64,000 nt of DNA from Methylobacterium sp. CB376 (GCF_029714205.1 NZ_CP121648.1:3800001-3864000); one strand, 5' to 3'; shown: positions 21,953 through 32,156, counted from the first letter of the stretch. Program-made: numbers and translations. Notes: generated by a model from the letters alone, not told the origin.

Positions 21953-23860
21953 TCAGATGTACTTGTCGAGCACCGTCATCTGGGGCTTGTCGGTGACGCT
22001 GGAGGTCCCGAGCCCGGTCGGCTCGGCCGAGAACATGTAGTCGCCCCACCACGGGCCGCCCGCCCAGTAGGTGGCGCCCTGCCAGGCGCCGGTGTGCTGG
22101 CTCATGTAGCCCAGCATGGCGTCCATCGCCGCCAGGCTCGTCTGATCCTGGGCCACCCCGAACTCGCCGAGGAACAGCCGGTTGTGGGTGCTCTCGGCCC
22201 ATTGCGTGGCCGCCTGGAGGCGCTCGACGCCGATGCTCGTCGAGGCGACGCCCGCGTGCGTGCCGGACCCGTCGCCGTCGAGGTACTGATGCACCTCGAA
22301 GGCGTAGTTGTTCGACGGGTCGACCACGCCGCCGCCCAGCACGGCCGCGTTGTCCGAGGTCGTCCAGGTCCAGGCCCCGTCCCAGTAGGTCCCCGGGACC
22401 AGGATCTCCTGCGCGGTGGCGCCGGCCCCGCGGATGGCCTGGATCGCCGCGTTGACGTCGCCGAGCCACTCGGTGGCGGTGGATTGCTGCGGCTCGTTCA
22501 TCAGGCCGAACAGCACGTTCGGGTTGGACGCGAAGTGCCCCGCCATCCTGCCCCAGAAATCCGCGAAGGCGCCGACCGGGGTGGCCGCGCTGCCGACGGG
22601 GGAGCCGTAACCGGAGCCGTAATTGTGCATGTCGAGAACGACCTTCATGCCCTTGGCGTTCGCGTAGCTCACGACGTCGTCGATGTAGGCGAGATCGCTG
22701 CTGCTCAGGGCGCCGCCCTGGACGGGCTGCAGGCGCTCCCACAGGAAGGGCAGGCGGATGACGTTCAGGCCCTTGCCGGCGTAGTAGTCGATCTCCGCGT
22801 GGTTGGGGTAGATGTAGTCGGTCCCGTACCGGCCGGGCACCGCGCTGCCGAACTCGCCGCCCGCGAGGTTGATGCCGAGCAGGGAGAGCTGGCCCGCCGG
22901 GGGAACCGGCGCGCCGCCGAGGGTGAAGCTCTGCGTGGTGGTCTGGCCCGCATTGCCGGCGGCGTCCTGCACCCGCGCCGAGGCGGATCCGCTCGCCCAG
23001 CCGGCGGCCGGCTTGGCCACCTGCAGCGAGAAGCTGGTGCCCGAGAGGCTGGCCTGCGGCACCGTGTAGGTCGCCCCGGCCACGGTCAGCAGCAGGCTCT
23101 CCGCCGGGGCGAGCGCGGCCGAGAGCGTGCCCGAGACCGTGACGGTGCCGGCCGCCTGCTCGCCGGCGTCGATCACGTTGTCGCCCGCGACGAGCAGCTG
23201 GGTGATGGTCTCGGTGGGCGCGACGGTGTCGATGATGACGGACTTCGCGGAGGAGCGCACCGAGGTGTTCCCGGCCGCGTCCGTGGCCGTGGCCACGAAG
23301 CTGTGGGTGCCGTCGATCAGCCTGCTCGCCTCCGTGTAGGACCACGCACCCGTCGCGTCGGCCGTCACGATGGCCTGGGCGGTCGCGGCACCATCCATGT
23401 AGATGGCGACCTTGGCGCCCTTCTCGGCCGTCCCGGCCAGGGTCGGCGTCGCGTTGTTCGTGGAGGCGGCCGGGAAATCCCTGAGGATCGGCGCCGGCGG
23501 GGGCGTCGTGTCGATGGTGACGGTGAGGGCGGGCGAGGGCGCGCTCGTGCTCCTGGGCCCGCTCTGCGCGACGGCCGTGAAGGCGTACACGCCGTCGGAC
23601 AGGCTGGTCGTGGCGACGCTCCAGGCCCCCGAGGCGTCCACGGTCACGGCCGGCATGGTGCCGGAGACGCGCTTACCGGCCGCCGTCGTTCCGGTGTAGC
23701 TCACCAGGATCGCCGTACCGGGCGCGCCCGTTCCGTCCAGCTTCAGGCTCCGGAAGCTGGTCAGGTTGTCGCCGAGCGCACCGCTGTCCGTCGATGCGTC
23801 CAGCCATGGCGCCGGGGGGGCCGCGATCTGCGTGGCTGGGTTGCTGCTCTTGAGGGCCAT
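21953..23860 (-). CDS. GH5-family glycoside hydrolase with N-terminal Ig-like modules
   Basis: 635 residues. Residues ~35-310 are three bacterial Ig-like modules (each near DTTPPPAPIL, DTVAPTETI or DASGAWSVATTSL). Residues ~320-635 form a cellulase-type (beta/alpha)8 domain starting LLGINLAGGEFGSAVPGRYG. The acid/base is E456 in GLMNEPQ and the nucleophile is E566 in LFLGEFGV, both intact. The substrate is probably a beta-1,4-glucan. No Sec signal peptide is visible, yet Ig modules imply export; export by a type I system is a guess. Monocistronic. Confidence 0.9.
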   Translation of the reverse strand: MALKSSNPATQIAAPPAPWLDASTDSGALGDNLTSFRSLKLDGTGAPGTAILVSYTGTTAAGKRVSGTMPAVTVDASGAWSVATTSLSDGVYAFTAVAQSGPRSTSAPSPALTVTIDTTPPPAPILRDFPAASTNNATPTLAGTAEKGAKVAIYMDGAATAQAIVTADATGAWSYTEASRLIDGTHSFVATATDAAGNTSVRSSAKSVIIDTVAPTETITQLLVAGDNVIDAGEQAAGTVTVSGTLSAALAPAESLLLTVAGATYTVPQASLSGTSFSLQVAKPAAGWASGSASARVQDAAGNAGQTTTQSFTLGGAPVPPAGQLSLLGINLAGGEFGSAVPGRYGTDYIYPNHAEIDYYAGKGLNVIRLPFLWERLQPVQGGALSSSDLAYIDDVVSYANAKGMKVVLDMHNYGSGYGSPVGSAATPVGAFADFWGRMAGHFASNPNVLFGLMNEPQQSTATEWLGDVNAAIQAIRGAGATAQEILVPGTYWDGAWTWTTSDNAAVLGGGVVDPSNNYAFEVHQYLDGDGSGTHAGVASTSIGVERLQAATQWAESTHNRLFLGEFGVAQDQTSLAAMDAMLGYMSQHTGAWQGATYWAGGPWWGDYMFSAEPTGLGTSSVTDKPQMTVLDKYI

Positions 23861-24402
23861 CGGACACCCGGAAACAATTGAATCAAGGCTGCCGCAGGAA
23901 TAGCTCGCCTGCCTTGTGCGAAGCTGGACTCGTGCGATGGTGTCGTTGCAGCGCGTTTCGATTGGTCAAACGCGAATTGTGGTCAGCCGATCTGCTTCCG
24001 GTCCGTCATTCACGCGGCGTGAGCGGCCGGTTCAGGGAAGCTCCCGCGCCCGGGATGCCGGCATCGGCCGGCCCGCCTCCTGGCCCCCTCAGGAGACCGC
24101 CCCATGACCACGCGCATCGCGTCCCTCGCCCGCCTCGCGCTCGCCGCCGTCGCGGCGCCGGGGCACGCGCAGCAGGAGGGCGCCCAGCGAAGCGTCCAGG
24201 CCCTGGGGCCACGCGTTCCAGGCGCCGGGCGGGGCCGTCCCGGCGGTCGCCCCGCGCCGCCCCGCCCCCTCGCGGCGGCCGCCCCCGCGACCCCGTCAGC
24301 GGAGGGCGGACACCACGTGCGCCCGCATCCGCGCGCCGCAGACCGGATCGCCGAACCGGGAAGTGATCGCCGCGGCGGCGGCCCGGGTCGCCTCGTCGAG
24401 GC
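23861..24402. other. upstream region of the GH5 gene and a possible small gene remnant
   Basis: The first 200 bases, where the less GC-rich DNA lies, hold the GH5 promoter region. At 24104 an ATG follows AGGAG and begins a signal-peptide-like stretch (MTTRIASLARLALAAVAAPG then HAQQ). After it the translation becomes Arg/Pro/Gly-rich with no protein character in any frame, so it looks like a decayed small secreted protein rather than a working gene. The last 100 bases are the displaced 3' end of the methyltransferase on the minus strand. Confidence 0.4.
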
Positions 24403-25101
24403 TCACGCGCCGCGCGCCTCGATCTCGCCGCGCAGCGGCGTGCCCTGGCACATTCCTGCCGCCGCCCGCGCCGGGACGCCGTCGCTGACCTGCGGCACGG
24501 TCTCGACCGTGACCGAGGAAAAGCCGGCAGCGAGCAGGTCCCCCCGCACCGCCTCCGGATCGTGCAACCCGTAGGGGGTGCGGGCCAGGAAGGCCGGCGG
24601 GTCGGCCGGGAACAGGGCGGCGAGGGCCTGCGTGACCGTGGCGGCGAGGTCGTTCTCGGCGAGGCGGTCCCAGACGGTCAGGACGAAGCGTCCCCCCGGC
24701 CGCAGCACGCGGCGGGCCTGCGCGAAGGCGGCCCGCCGATCGGGGAAGAACATCGCGCCGAACTGGCAGACCACCGCGTCGAAAGCCGCGTCCGGCACGG
24801 GCAGGGCCTGCGCGTCGGCCTGGCGCCAGGTCACGCCGGCCGCGCCGGGCTGCGCCGCCGCGTGGTCCAGCATGGCTTGGTTGAGGTCGGTGGCCAGGAC
24901 CGGCGTGCCGGGGGGCAGGGCCGCCACGAGGGCGCGGGTGACGATGCCGGTGCCGGCCGCGGTCTCCAGCACCGACGCGGGCGCGAAGGCGGCGACCCGG
25001 GCCGCGACGTCGCGCGCGTAGGGGGCGAACAGCACCGGGCCGAGACCGCCGTCGTAGAGGGCCGGGATCGACCCGGTGAAGACGGCGTCCGCGTCCCGCA
25101 T
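24296..25101 (-). pseudogene. class I SAM-dependent methyltransferase, C-terminus displaced by a one-base shift
   Basis: The main frame (24403-25101) encodes 232 residues with SAM motif I VLETAAGTGIVTRALV (about 44-59), LATDLNQAMLDHA, and the LPVPDAAFDAVVCQFGAMFF post-motifs of the UbiE/BioC-like group. It stops at ARGA. The following bases in the adjacent frame (24296-24406) read VSLDEATRAAAAAITSRFGD, PVCGARMRAHVVSALR, stop, which is the usual C-terminal helix of these proteins. Adding one base near 24405 joins them into 268 residues. The start at 25101 has GGAGGG upstream. Substrate unknown. The gene may be intact if the missing base is a sequencing error. Confidence 0.8.
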
Positions 25102-25157
25102 GATCGCCCTCCCGCGCTCGCGGCCGGGGCGGAAGCTTACGGGGACGCGCGCGAGGT

Positions 25158-26081
25158 TCAATCCGCCGGCGAGGCGGCGGGCGCGGGGGCCGGGCGGCGC
25201 TCCGCGAGGGCGAGGGCCGTGGCGGCGAGCAGGACCGCCATGCCGAGGGCCTCGGGCCGGCCGATCACCTCGCCCCCCGCCGCCACGCCGACCGCCACCG
25301 CCACCGCCGGGCTCACGAAGGCGTAGAGCCCGGCCCGGAAGGCGCCCCAGGCCCGCACCAGCCAGAGATAGATCGTGAAGGCGGCGAGCGACCCGCCCAG
25401 GACCATGAGGCCGAGCCCGAAGGCGACGCGCGGGTCGGCGAGGCCCGCGAGCCGGCCCGGATCGTAGCCCTCGGCCAGGAGCGCCACCGGCACGAGGCCG
25501 AGGGCCCCGAGGCTCGTCTCCCAGAAGGCGAGCGCGACCGGATGCATGCGCCGCATCAGCGGGCGGCTCGCCACCGCGCCCCAGGCGTAGCTGAGCGTGC
25601 CGGCCGCGACCGCCGCGAGGCCGAGCCCCGCCTCGTCGGACCCGCCGCCGCGCCGCCCCTGATAGAGGAGGAGGAGGCCCGCGAGGCCGAGCCCGATCGC
25701 CCCGAGCCGCCGCCCGGTGATCCGCTCCTCCCCGTAGAGCGCCCCGACGAGCACGATGAAGATCGGCATCAGCCCGAGATTCACCACCGCCGAGAGCCCG
25801 GTCGGTGCCCGGGCGACGCCCCAGAACAGGAGGCCGTAGGAGCCGGTGGTGATGAGGAGCGAGGCGAGCAGGATCCGGCCCGGCTGCTCCATCCGCAGCG
25901 GCAGGCGCAGGGCGAGGACGAGGGCGAGGTAGCCGAGCCCCGCGAGGGTGAAGCGGAAGAGCGCCAGGGTGACGGGCGGCACCACCTCCGCGGCGAGCTT
26001 CGTCGGCAGCCACGTGAGGCCCCAGATCAGCGCCATCAGCAGGAAGGCCGCGACGCGGCCCCCCTCCCCGCCCGTCCTCAC
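25158..26081 (-). CDS. EamA-family (DMT superfamily) transporter
   Basis: 307 residues with ten predicted transmembrane helices in two EamA repeats. The first opens ALIWGLTWLPTKLAAEVVPP and the second is around LAAVAAGTLSYAWGAVASRP. The family exports amino acids, purines or other metabolites; the substrate cannot be read. The start is a GTG 13 bases after the stop of the upstream CDF-like gene, so the two are probably cotranscribed. Confidence 0.87.
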   Translation of the reverse strand: MRTGGEGGRVAAFLLMALIWGLTWLPTKLAAEVVPPVTLALFRFTLAGLGYLALVLALRLPLRMEQPGRILLASLLITTGSYGLLFWGVARAPTGLSAVVNLGLMPIFIVLVGALYGEERITGRRLGAIGLGLAGLLLLYQGRRGGGSDEAGLGLAAVAAGTLSYAWGAVASRPLMRRMHPVALAFWETSLGALGLVPVALLAEGYDPGRLAGLADPRVAFGLGLMVLGGSLAAFTIYLWLVRAWGAFRAGLYAFVSPAVAVAVGVAAGGEVIGRPEALGMAVLLAATALALAERRPAPAPAASPAD

Positions 26082-26094
26082 CGCGCCGCCCGGG

Positions 26095-26736
26095 TCACGG
26101 CAGGGTCGGGGCGCAGGCCGGCCCCGCCGGCGCGTGCCGGCGCAGGCTCGCCAGCAGGATGGCGCCCGCCGCCTGGAAGGACAGGAACGCCGCCATCAGG
26201 TCGAGGCCGCAATCGACCCAGCTCGCCGAGGCCAGGAACGAGCCGAAGCTCACCGCGCCGATCAGGGCGTTCGAGACGGCGTCGTTGCGGGCGTTGAGCC
26301 AGGTCGCCTCGATCAGCGGGTTCGGGTCGTCGCGGAACCGCGACAGGGCGGCCGCCGCGAGGGCGGAGACCGACAGGCTGCTGGCGAGCGAGAGGGCGAC
26401 GAGCCCGGTGCTGGTCTTGTCGGGCGAGGTCAGGTCCCGCCAGCCGTCGAGCAGGGATTGCGCCCCCGACGCGGCCATGATCGCCGCGACGAGGAGGGCC
26501 GAGAGCCGCTCCACCCGCTCGCCCCGGCCGAAGACCAGGGCGGCGACCGCGTTGAGCACGATGTCGAAGCCGAAGCCGCGGGACTCGTCCAGCAGGCTGT
26601 CCGAGCCGATCGCCAGCGCGTAGGCGCCCTGCGCGACCGCGACCGCGAGGGTGCCGATCACGATGACCCACACCGTGCGCGTGTAGGCGCGGCGCGAGCC
26701 GGGCCGGTGACTCTCGACGGGGCCGGATCTCACCAT
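26095..26736 (-). CDS. CDF-like cation transporter membrane domain protein
   Basis: 213 residues with about six transmembrane segments. The motifs SDSLLDESRGFGFDIVLNAV and EATWLNARNDAVSNALIGAV correspond to TM2 and TM5 of cation diffusion facilitators, which place the metal-site Asp/Asn residues. The C-terminal cytoplasmic metal-binding domain is absent, so it may be a short CDF variant or a divergent family member. Ion specificity is unknown. Confidence 0.75.
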   Translation of the reverse strand: MVRSGPVESHRPGSRRAYTRTVWVIVIGTLAVAVAQGAYALAIGSDSLLDESRGFGFDIVLNAVAALVFGRGERVERLSALLVAAIMAASGAQSLLDGWRDLTSPDKTSTGLVALSLASSLSVSALAAAALSRFRDDPNPLIEATWLNARNDAVSNALIGAVSFGSFLASASWVDCGLDLMAAFLSFQAAGAILLASLRRHAPAGPACAPTLP

Positions 26737-26966
26737 GGACGATGCTCCGCGCGGGGCCGGAAGGCCCCTGGTTTCTCCACTGCTTCCGAATCTGGACTGT
26801 AAAGACCGATCTTGACCTGAGTAAGGCTCGCCTGAGCTTCACCGAACCGCAGATCTCTCCAACAAACCCCGCGGGCGGGGCCGACGGGCTACTCCTCGTA
26901 GGCGGTCTCGGGCCGCTCGTCCCCGCTCTCCGGGGCGGGTCCCGGCTTGGCACGGTGGCGCCCGCG

Positions 26967-27137
26967 CTAGAGCGGCGCGGCGGGATCGGCCCGCGCGACG
27001 GCCTGGAGCCGGCTCATCTCGTAATGGTCGTGGTAGCTCGCGTTCAGGTAGTACATCCCTCCCGCGACGATCGACAGGACCGCCGCGAGGCATGCGAGGG
27101 AGCCGAGGACCGGGTTGCCTTGGGGGAGCGTCGTCAT
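26967..27137 (-). CDS. small single-pass membrane protein, unknown function
   Basis: 56 residues with one transmembrane helix (LGSLACLAAVLSIVAGGMYY) followed by a short polar tail (NASYHDHYEMSRLQAVARAD). No family recognised. After its TAG stop the same frame stays open for 25 more codons of protein-like character (RGRHRAKPGPAPESGDERPE, TAYEE) to a second TAG at 26889-26891, so the stop may be a recent nonsense mutation. The ribosome binding site is weak. Confidence 0.5.
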   Translation of the reverse strand: MTTLPQGNPVLGSLACLAAVLSIVAGGMYYLNASYHDHYEMSRLQAVARADPAAPL

Positions 27138-27706
27138 ACGGGACCTGGGAGCGGCGGAGGGCCGGGCGGGGGCGGAGGGACCGGCGCGAAACAACTCCGA
27201 AACGTAGCGCGCGAGGCGGACAACCGCCTATGCCCGCCGCGCCACAGGCCGGAACTTCCGGCCTGCCCGGGGCCGGGCGGCGCGCGGCGCAGCGGGGGGC
27301 GGCCCGGCCCCGGGCAAGATCGGGGGCAAGATCGGGTGCAAGATCAGGGACAGGTCGTCCGGCCCGCCCGGACTCGGATCGACTTTCCGCCCTCTCGGGA
27401 AAGTCTTCGCCGGCAGAGACCGCCGTCTTGGCGGCCGACGCAGCGTTCGCCGCACCATGATCGCCGGTTCCGCGCGGGCCGAAGACTATCCTCCGGCCCC
27501 GCTCGTCCGATGCGGGATCGGTGGACCGGGCCGGAATCGGTCTCGGGACCGGATTGCCAGCGGCGGCGGATCAGATAATGTATTCAAAATTCGTAATGCC
27601 GTTCGGCCCAGCCCGGACGGCGGAGCCCGCCGCACCAAGACGGCGGCCCGAAACCTGGACGCGCCGGGTCTCCCGCCCGCCGCCTCCATCGCGGAGTGAG
27701 ACGCCC
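27138..27706. other. 569-base intergenic region upstream of the MFS/CoA-transferase pair
   Basis: No gene seen on either strand. It contains three tandem 12-bp units (27314-27349). An AT-rich stretch about 120 bases before the MFS start (GATAATGTATTCAAAATTCG, from 27573) is the likely promoter and regulator-binding site of the following operon. Confidence 0.5.
27314..27349. repeat. three tandem 12-bp units (gcaagatcgggg and variants)
   Basis: Direct repeat in the non-coding stretch before the MFS gene: gcaagatcgggg, gcaagatcgggt, gcaagatcaggg. Even spacing of slightly more than one helical turn would suit a regulator-binding array, but simple slippage explains it equally well. Confidence 0.7.
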
Positions 27707-28996
27707 ATGCCGGCAAGGGTCAAGGCGACGACCAGTGTCCTCCTGATGCTGTGCCTGATGTACTTCATCACCTACATCGACCGGGTGAACATCGGCACGG
27801 CGGCGAGCCACATCAAACAGGATCTCGGGCTGACGAACACGCAGCTCGGGCTGATTTTCTCGGCCTTCGCGTATCCCTACGCGGTGTTCCAGGTGATCGG
27901 CGGCTCGGTCGGCGACCGGTTCGGGGCGCGGCGCACGCTGCTGATCTGCGGCGTGATCTGGGCCGCCGCGACCGTGCTGACGGGCTTCGCCGGGAGCATG
28001 GCGTCGCTCTTCCTGGCCCGCGTGATGCTGGGCTTCGGGGAGGGCGCCACCTTCCCGACCGCGACGCGCGCCATGCAGAACTGGACGGTGCCCGGCCGGC
28101 GCGGCTTCGCGCAAGGCATCACCCACGCCTTCGCGCGGCTCGGCAACGCGGTCGCCCCGCCGATCGTCGCCCTGCTGATCGCGCTGGTCGGCTGGCGCTA
28201 CGGCTTCGTGGTGCTGGGAGTGGCGAGCTTCGTCTGGGTGGTGGCGTGGTACGTCACGTTCCGCGACGATCCCCGCGACCACGCCCGCATCACGCCCGAG
28301 GAACTCGCCGCCCTGCCGCCCGCCCGGGTCCCGGGCCAGCGCAGCGCGGTGCCGTGGGGCCGCCTCACCCGCCGGATGCTGCCGGTGACGCTGACCTATT
28401 TCTGCTACGGCTGGACGCTGTGGCTCTTCCTCAACTGGCTGCCGTCCTTCTTCAAGGAGGGGTACGGGCTCGACCTCAAGAACTCGGCCCTGTTCGCGTC
28501 CGGCGTGTTCTTCGCGGGCGTGGTCGGCGACACGCTCGGCGGCGTCCTGTCGGACCACATCCTGCAGCGGACCGGCAACCTCAAGCTCGCGCGGCTCAGC
28601 ATCATCCTGCTCGGGATGCTGGGGGCGGCCGCCAGCCTGGTCGGGGTGTTCTTCACCCGCGACCTCACGGCGATCGCGGTGCTGCTCTCGGCCGGCTTCT
28701 TCTTCCTCGAACTCGTCATCGGGCCGATCTGGTCGGTGCCGATGGACATCGCCCCGCAATATTCCGGCACCGCGAGCGGGCTGATGAATACCGGGTCGGC
28801 GGTGGCCGCGATCGTCTCGCCGCTCGCCTTCGGCTGGATCGTCGACCTGACCGGCAACTGGATCCTGCCCTTCGCGGGCTCGATCGGCCTGCTGCTCGCC
28901 GGGGCGGCGCTCGCCTTCACGATGCATCCCGAGCGGCGCTTCGCGGAGGCGCCGGGGGCGGAGGGCGCCGCGCTCGCTCCGGCCGCGGCGGAGTAA
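27707..28996 (+). CDS. MFS transporter, anion:cation symporter (ACS) type
   Basis: 429 residues, 12 transmembrane helices. The N-terminus MYFITYIDRVNIGTAASHIK and the motif GDRFGARRTLLICGVIW are typical of the ACS family, which imports organic acids such as glucarate, phthalate, tartrate or hexuronates. The start MPARVKATTS follows the promoter region. The stop is eight bases before the CoA-transferase start, so the pair forms an operon: uptake of an organic acid and its activation to a CoA ester. Confidence 0.9.
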   Translation: MPARVKATTSVLLMLCLMYFITYIDRVNIGTAASHIKQDLGLTNTQLGLIFSAFAYPYAVFQVIGGSVGDRFGARRTLLICGVIWAAATVLTGFAGSMASLFLARVMLGFGEGATFPTATRAMQNWTVPGRRGFAQGITHAFARLGNAVAPPIVALLIALVGWRYGFVVLGVASFVWVVAWYVTFRDDPRDHARITPEELAALPPARVPGQRSAVPWGRLTRRMLPVTLTYFCYGWTLWLFLNWLPSFFKEGYGLDLKNSALFASGVFFAGVVGDTLGGVLSDHILQRTGNLKLARLSIILLGMLGAAASLVGVFFTRDLTAIAVLLSAGFFFLELVIGPIWSVPMDIAPQYSGTASGLMNTGSAVAAIVSPLAFGWIVDLTGNWILPFAGSIGLLLAGAALAFTMHPERRFAEAPGAEGAALAPAAAE

Positions 28997-29003
28997 GGGC
29001 GCC

Positions 29004-30215
29004 ATGACCCGGCAGGGCCCGCTCACGGGCGTGAAGGTGGTCGAGCTCGCCCACATCATGGCGGGCCCGGTCTGCGGCCTGATGCTCGCCGACATGGGGG
29101 CGGAGGTCATCAAGGTCGAGAAGAGCGAGGGCGGGGACGACACGCGGCGCATGGTGCCCCCGACCGTGGCGGGCGAGAGCGCCGCCTACATGATGATGAA
29201 CCGCGGCAAGCGCGGCCTCGCCCTCGACCTGAAGCACCCGGACGGGAAGGCGGTGCTGCGCCGCCTGCTGCGGGACGCCGACGTGCTGATCGAGAACTAC
29301 CGGGCAGGGACGATGGAGCGGCTCGGCTTCGGCTACGCCGCCCTGCGCCGGGACAATCCGGGGCTGATCTACTGCTCGCTCTCCGGCTTCGGCCGCACCG
29401 GGCCCTACGCGGACCGGGCGGGGTTCGACCTCGTGGCCCAGGGCATGAGCGGCCTGATGAGCATCACCGGCGAGGGGCCGGGCCGGCCGCCGGTGAAGAG
29501 CGGGGCGCCGGTCACCGACATCACGGCGGGGATCGTGGCGGCGATGGGCGTGCTCGCGGCCTACGTGCACCGGCTGAAGACCGGCGAGGGTCAGGAGGTC
29601 GACACCTCCCTGTTCGAGGCGGGCATCGTCCAGACCTACTGGCAATCGGCGATCGCGCTCGCGACCGGGATCGCGCCGGGCCCAATGGGCTCGGCCCACC
29701 CGCTCAACGCGCCCTACGAGGCCTTCCCGACCGCCGACGGCTGGATCACCGTCGGGGCCGCCAACCAGACGAACTGGCTGCGGCTCCTCGCGGTGCTGGG
29801 GGCCGAAGCCCTGGCGGAGGATCCGCGCTTCCGCGAGAATCGCGGCCGGATGGAGCACCGCGCCGCCCTCGCGGCCGCGCTCTCGGCCTATTTCCGCGAG
29901 GCGAGTTCCGCCGAGTGGCTGGATCGGCTGGAAGCCGGGGGCGTGCCGGCGGGCCCGGTCCTCGACGTAGCGGCGATGCACCGCGACCCGCAGACGCTGG
30001 CGCGCGAGATGGTCGTGGAGGTGGCGCATCCCCGCGCCGGGCCGATGCGCACGCTCGGCCTGCCGGTGAAGTTCTCGGCGACGCCCGGACGCGTGCACGG
30101 CCCGGCCCCGCTGCTGGGCGAGCACAGCCGCGCGATCCTGGCGGCCCACGGCTACGATGCGGCGGCGATCGACGACCTGATCCGGCGCGGCGTGGTGCGC
30201 GAGAGCGCGGCCTGA
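29004..30215 (+). CDS. class III CoA-transferase (CaiB/BaiF family)
   Basis: 403 residues. It starts LTGVKVVELAHIMAGPVCG with the usual domain order (KVEKSEGGDDTR, NRGKRGLALDLKHPDGK, DVLIENYRAGTMERLG, YCSLSGFGRTGPY). The catalytic aspartate that forms the mixed anhydride is D172 in GAPVTDITAGIVAAMG. Such enzymes move CoA between carboxylic acids (formyl/oxalate, succinyl/mesaconate, carnitine). Coupling to the MFS importer suggests the imported acid is the acceptor. Confidence 0.92.
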   Translation: MTRQGPLTGVKVVELAHIMAGPVCGLMLADMGAEVIKVEKSEGGDDTRRMVPPTVAGESAAYMMMNRGKRGLALDLKHPDGKAVLRRLLRDADVLIENYRAGTMERLGFGYAALRRDNPGLIYCSLSGFGRTGPYADRAGFDLVAQGMSGLMSITGEGPGRPPVKSGAPVTDITAGIVAAMGVLAAYVHRLKTGEGQEVDTSLFEAGIVQTYWQSAIALATGIAPGPMGSAHPLNAPYEAFPTADGWITVGAANQTNWLRLLAVLGAEALAEDPRFRENRGRMEHRAALAAALSAYFREASSAEWLDRLEAGGVPAGPVLDVAAMHRDPQTLAREMVVEVAHPRAGPMRTLGLPVKFSATPGRVHGPAPLLGEHSRAILAAHGYDAAAIDDLIRRGVVRESAA

Positions 30216-30391
30216 GCGCCGCCCTGCCGCGCCGCGCCCGCACCCGGCCTAGTCTGGACGACCGGGCCTAGGCGAGATGACCGGGCCCAGTCGCTTCGTC
30301 GCGGGGCGGCTCCTGCTTCACCTTCCGCTAAGGAATGGAGAATAGATTGCGCTGAAACTATGCCCCGCTTGAACATTGGGATGATGCGGAA

Positions 30392-32098
30392 ATGGGCCGT
30401 TCCTCTGAAGCATCCGGTCTGCTCGACCGTGTCCCGATCCGGCTGCAACTCGCCTTCGGCTTTGCGCCGATCCTGATCCTGATGCTGCTGGTCGCGGTGA
30501 GCGGCCTGTGGGGGGTCAACCGGGTGGCACAAGCCGTAGGCCAGCAGGAGGCCATGGTCCGGGAGCGCGACACCGCGCTCGCGGTCTCGAACGCGATCGG
30601 CGCGCTCGGCATCGCCGTGACCAGCTTCGCTCAGACGAACGACTTCGAGCATGTCCGGCGCGGCATGAACCTGGTCGTGGTCATCCGGAAGGAGGCCGAG
30701 CGCATCAAGGATGAGGGCAAGAAGCAAGCCATCCTCGACCTCACCGCGAGCTACTCGAAGAATTTCGGCCGGATGGCGGATCTGAGCATCGCCCGGCAGA
30801 CGGCGACGGCCGAGGCGACGCGGCAGGGCCTCCAGCGCGAGATCGACGCGATCCTGAACAACGAACTCTCCATCGGCTCGCGCCAGATCGCGACGGCCAC
30901 CAAGCAGATCCAGGCCGACGCGCAGGTCCAGCTCGCCGGCAGCATCGATACGACGCGGCGCACCCTGACGTCCTCGACCTGGCTCGCCGGCGGGCTGTCC
31001 CTCGCCGCGCTGCTGCTCGGCGCGGGGCTGGCGCTCGTCATCGGCCAGGGCATCGCGACGCCGATCCGCGGGCTGACGCAGGTGGTCGGGAGCCTCGCGG
31101 AGCGCCGCTGGGAGGTCCAGATCCCGTTCTCGCAGCGGGGCGACGAGATCGGGGCGATGTCGCGCGCCGTGGCGGTGCTGCGCGATGCGGGGCGGGAGAA
31201 CGAGCGGCTCCAGGCCGAGGCGCTCGATGCGAGCCGGGCCCGCGACGCGCGCAACCGCCTGATCGAGCACCTGATCGCCGAGTTCGAGGCCGGTGCGGGC
31301 GGGCTCCTCGAAGCCGTGGGCCGCGCGGGCGCCACCCTGAAGGCGACGGCCGGGGAACTCCGGACGGTGGCGGAGCATACGCGCGGCCGGGCGGCCTCGG
31401 TGTCGCAGGCCACCGCCCGCTCGACCGAGAACGCCCAGACCGTGGCCTCCGCCTCCGAGGAGCTGACCGCCTCGATCGGCGAGATCGGCAGCCAGGTCGT
31501 CCGCGCCGACGCCTTCGTCACCTCGACCGTCGCGCAGGCCACCTCCGCCGATCGCTGCATCCGCGACCTGACCGACATGACCCGGCAGATCGGCGAGATC
31601 GTCGGCATCATCAAGGCCATCGCCGACCAGACCAACCTGCTCGCCCTCAACGCCACGATCGAGGCGGCCCGGGCCGGGCCCGCCGGCAAGGGTTTCGCCG
31701 TCGTCGCGGCCGAGGTGAAGCAGCTCGCCGAGCAGACCTCGAAGGCGACCGATTCGATCACCGCCCAGATCAACTCCATCCAGCAGGCGACCGACCGCAG
31801 CGCCAGCGCGATCGGGGACGTCGCCACCGCGATCCGCAGCATGGGCGAACTCACGGCCAACATCGCCGCCGCGGTCGAGGAGCAGGGCGCCGCGACGGCC
31901 GAGATCACCTCCAACATCCAGCGGATCGCCGACAGTTCCTTCACGATCACGGCCGACGTCGACGGGCTGAACCAGGCCGTGGCGCGGACCGGATCGGTGT
32001 CCGAGGAGGTCCACGGCGCCTCGCTGTCGATGAACGAGACGGCGAACCAGCTGCGGTCCACGATCTCGGATTTCCTGCACAAGGTGGCGCGCGCCTGA
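30392..32098 (+). CDS. methyl-accepting chemotaxis protein
   Basis: 568 residues. Transmembrane helix 1 is at about 18-38 and transmembrane helix 2 at about 196-216, flanking a helical periplasmic sensor of about 155 residues without a named ligand-binding domain. HAMP follows at 217-270. The cytoplasmic signalling domain has the conserved tip [20 protein letters not shown], then [20 protein letters not shown]. The tip reads GPAGKGF where many receptors have GEAGRGF. Monocistronic; the ligand is unknown. Confidence 0.93.
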   Translation: MGRSSEASGLLDRVPIRLQLAFGFAPILILMLLVAVSGLWGVNRVAQAVGQQEAMVRERDTALAVSNAIGALGIAVTSFAQTNDFEHVRRGMNLVVVIRKEAERIKDEGKKQAILDLTASYSKNFGRMADLSIARQTATAEATRQGLQREIDAILNNELSIGSRQIATATKQIQADAQVQLAGSIDTTRRTLTSSTWLAGGLSLAALLLGAGLALVIGQGIATPIRGLTQVVGSLAERRWEVQIPFSQRGDEIGAMSRAVAVLRDAGRENERLQAEALDASRARDARNRLIEHLIAEFEAGAGGLLEAVGRAGATLKATAGELRTVAEHTRGRAASVSQATARSTENAQTVASASEELTASIGEIGSQVVRADAFVTSTVAQATSADRCIRDLTDMTRQIGEIVGIIKAIADQTNLLALNATIEAARAGPAGKGFAVVAAEVKQLAEQTSKATDSITAQINSIQQATDRSASAIGDVATAIRSMGELTANIAAAVEEQGAATAEITSNIQRIADSSFTITADVDGLNQAVARTGSVSEEVHGASLSMNETANQLRSTISDFLHKVARA

Positions 32099-32156
32099 CC
32101 CGGCGCGCCCGCCCCCTCCCCCACCACCCGGACATCATCCGAGGAGCGCCTTGGCG

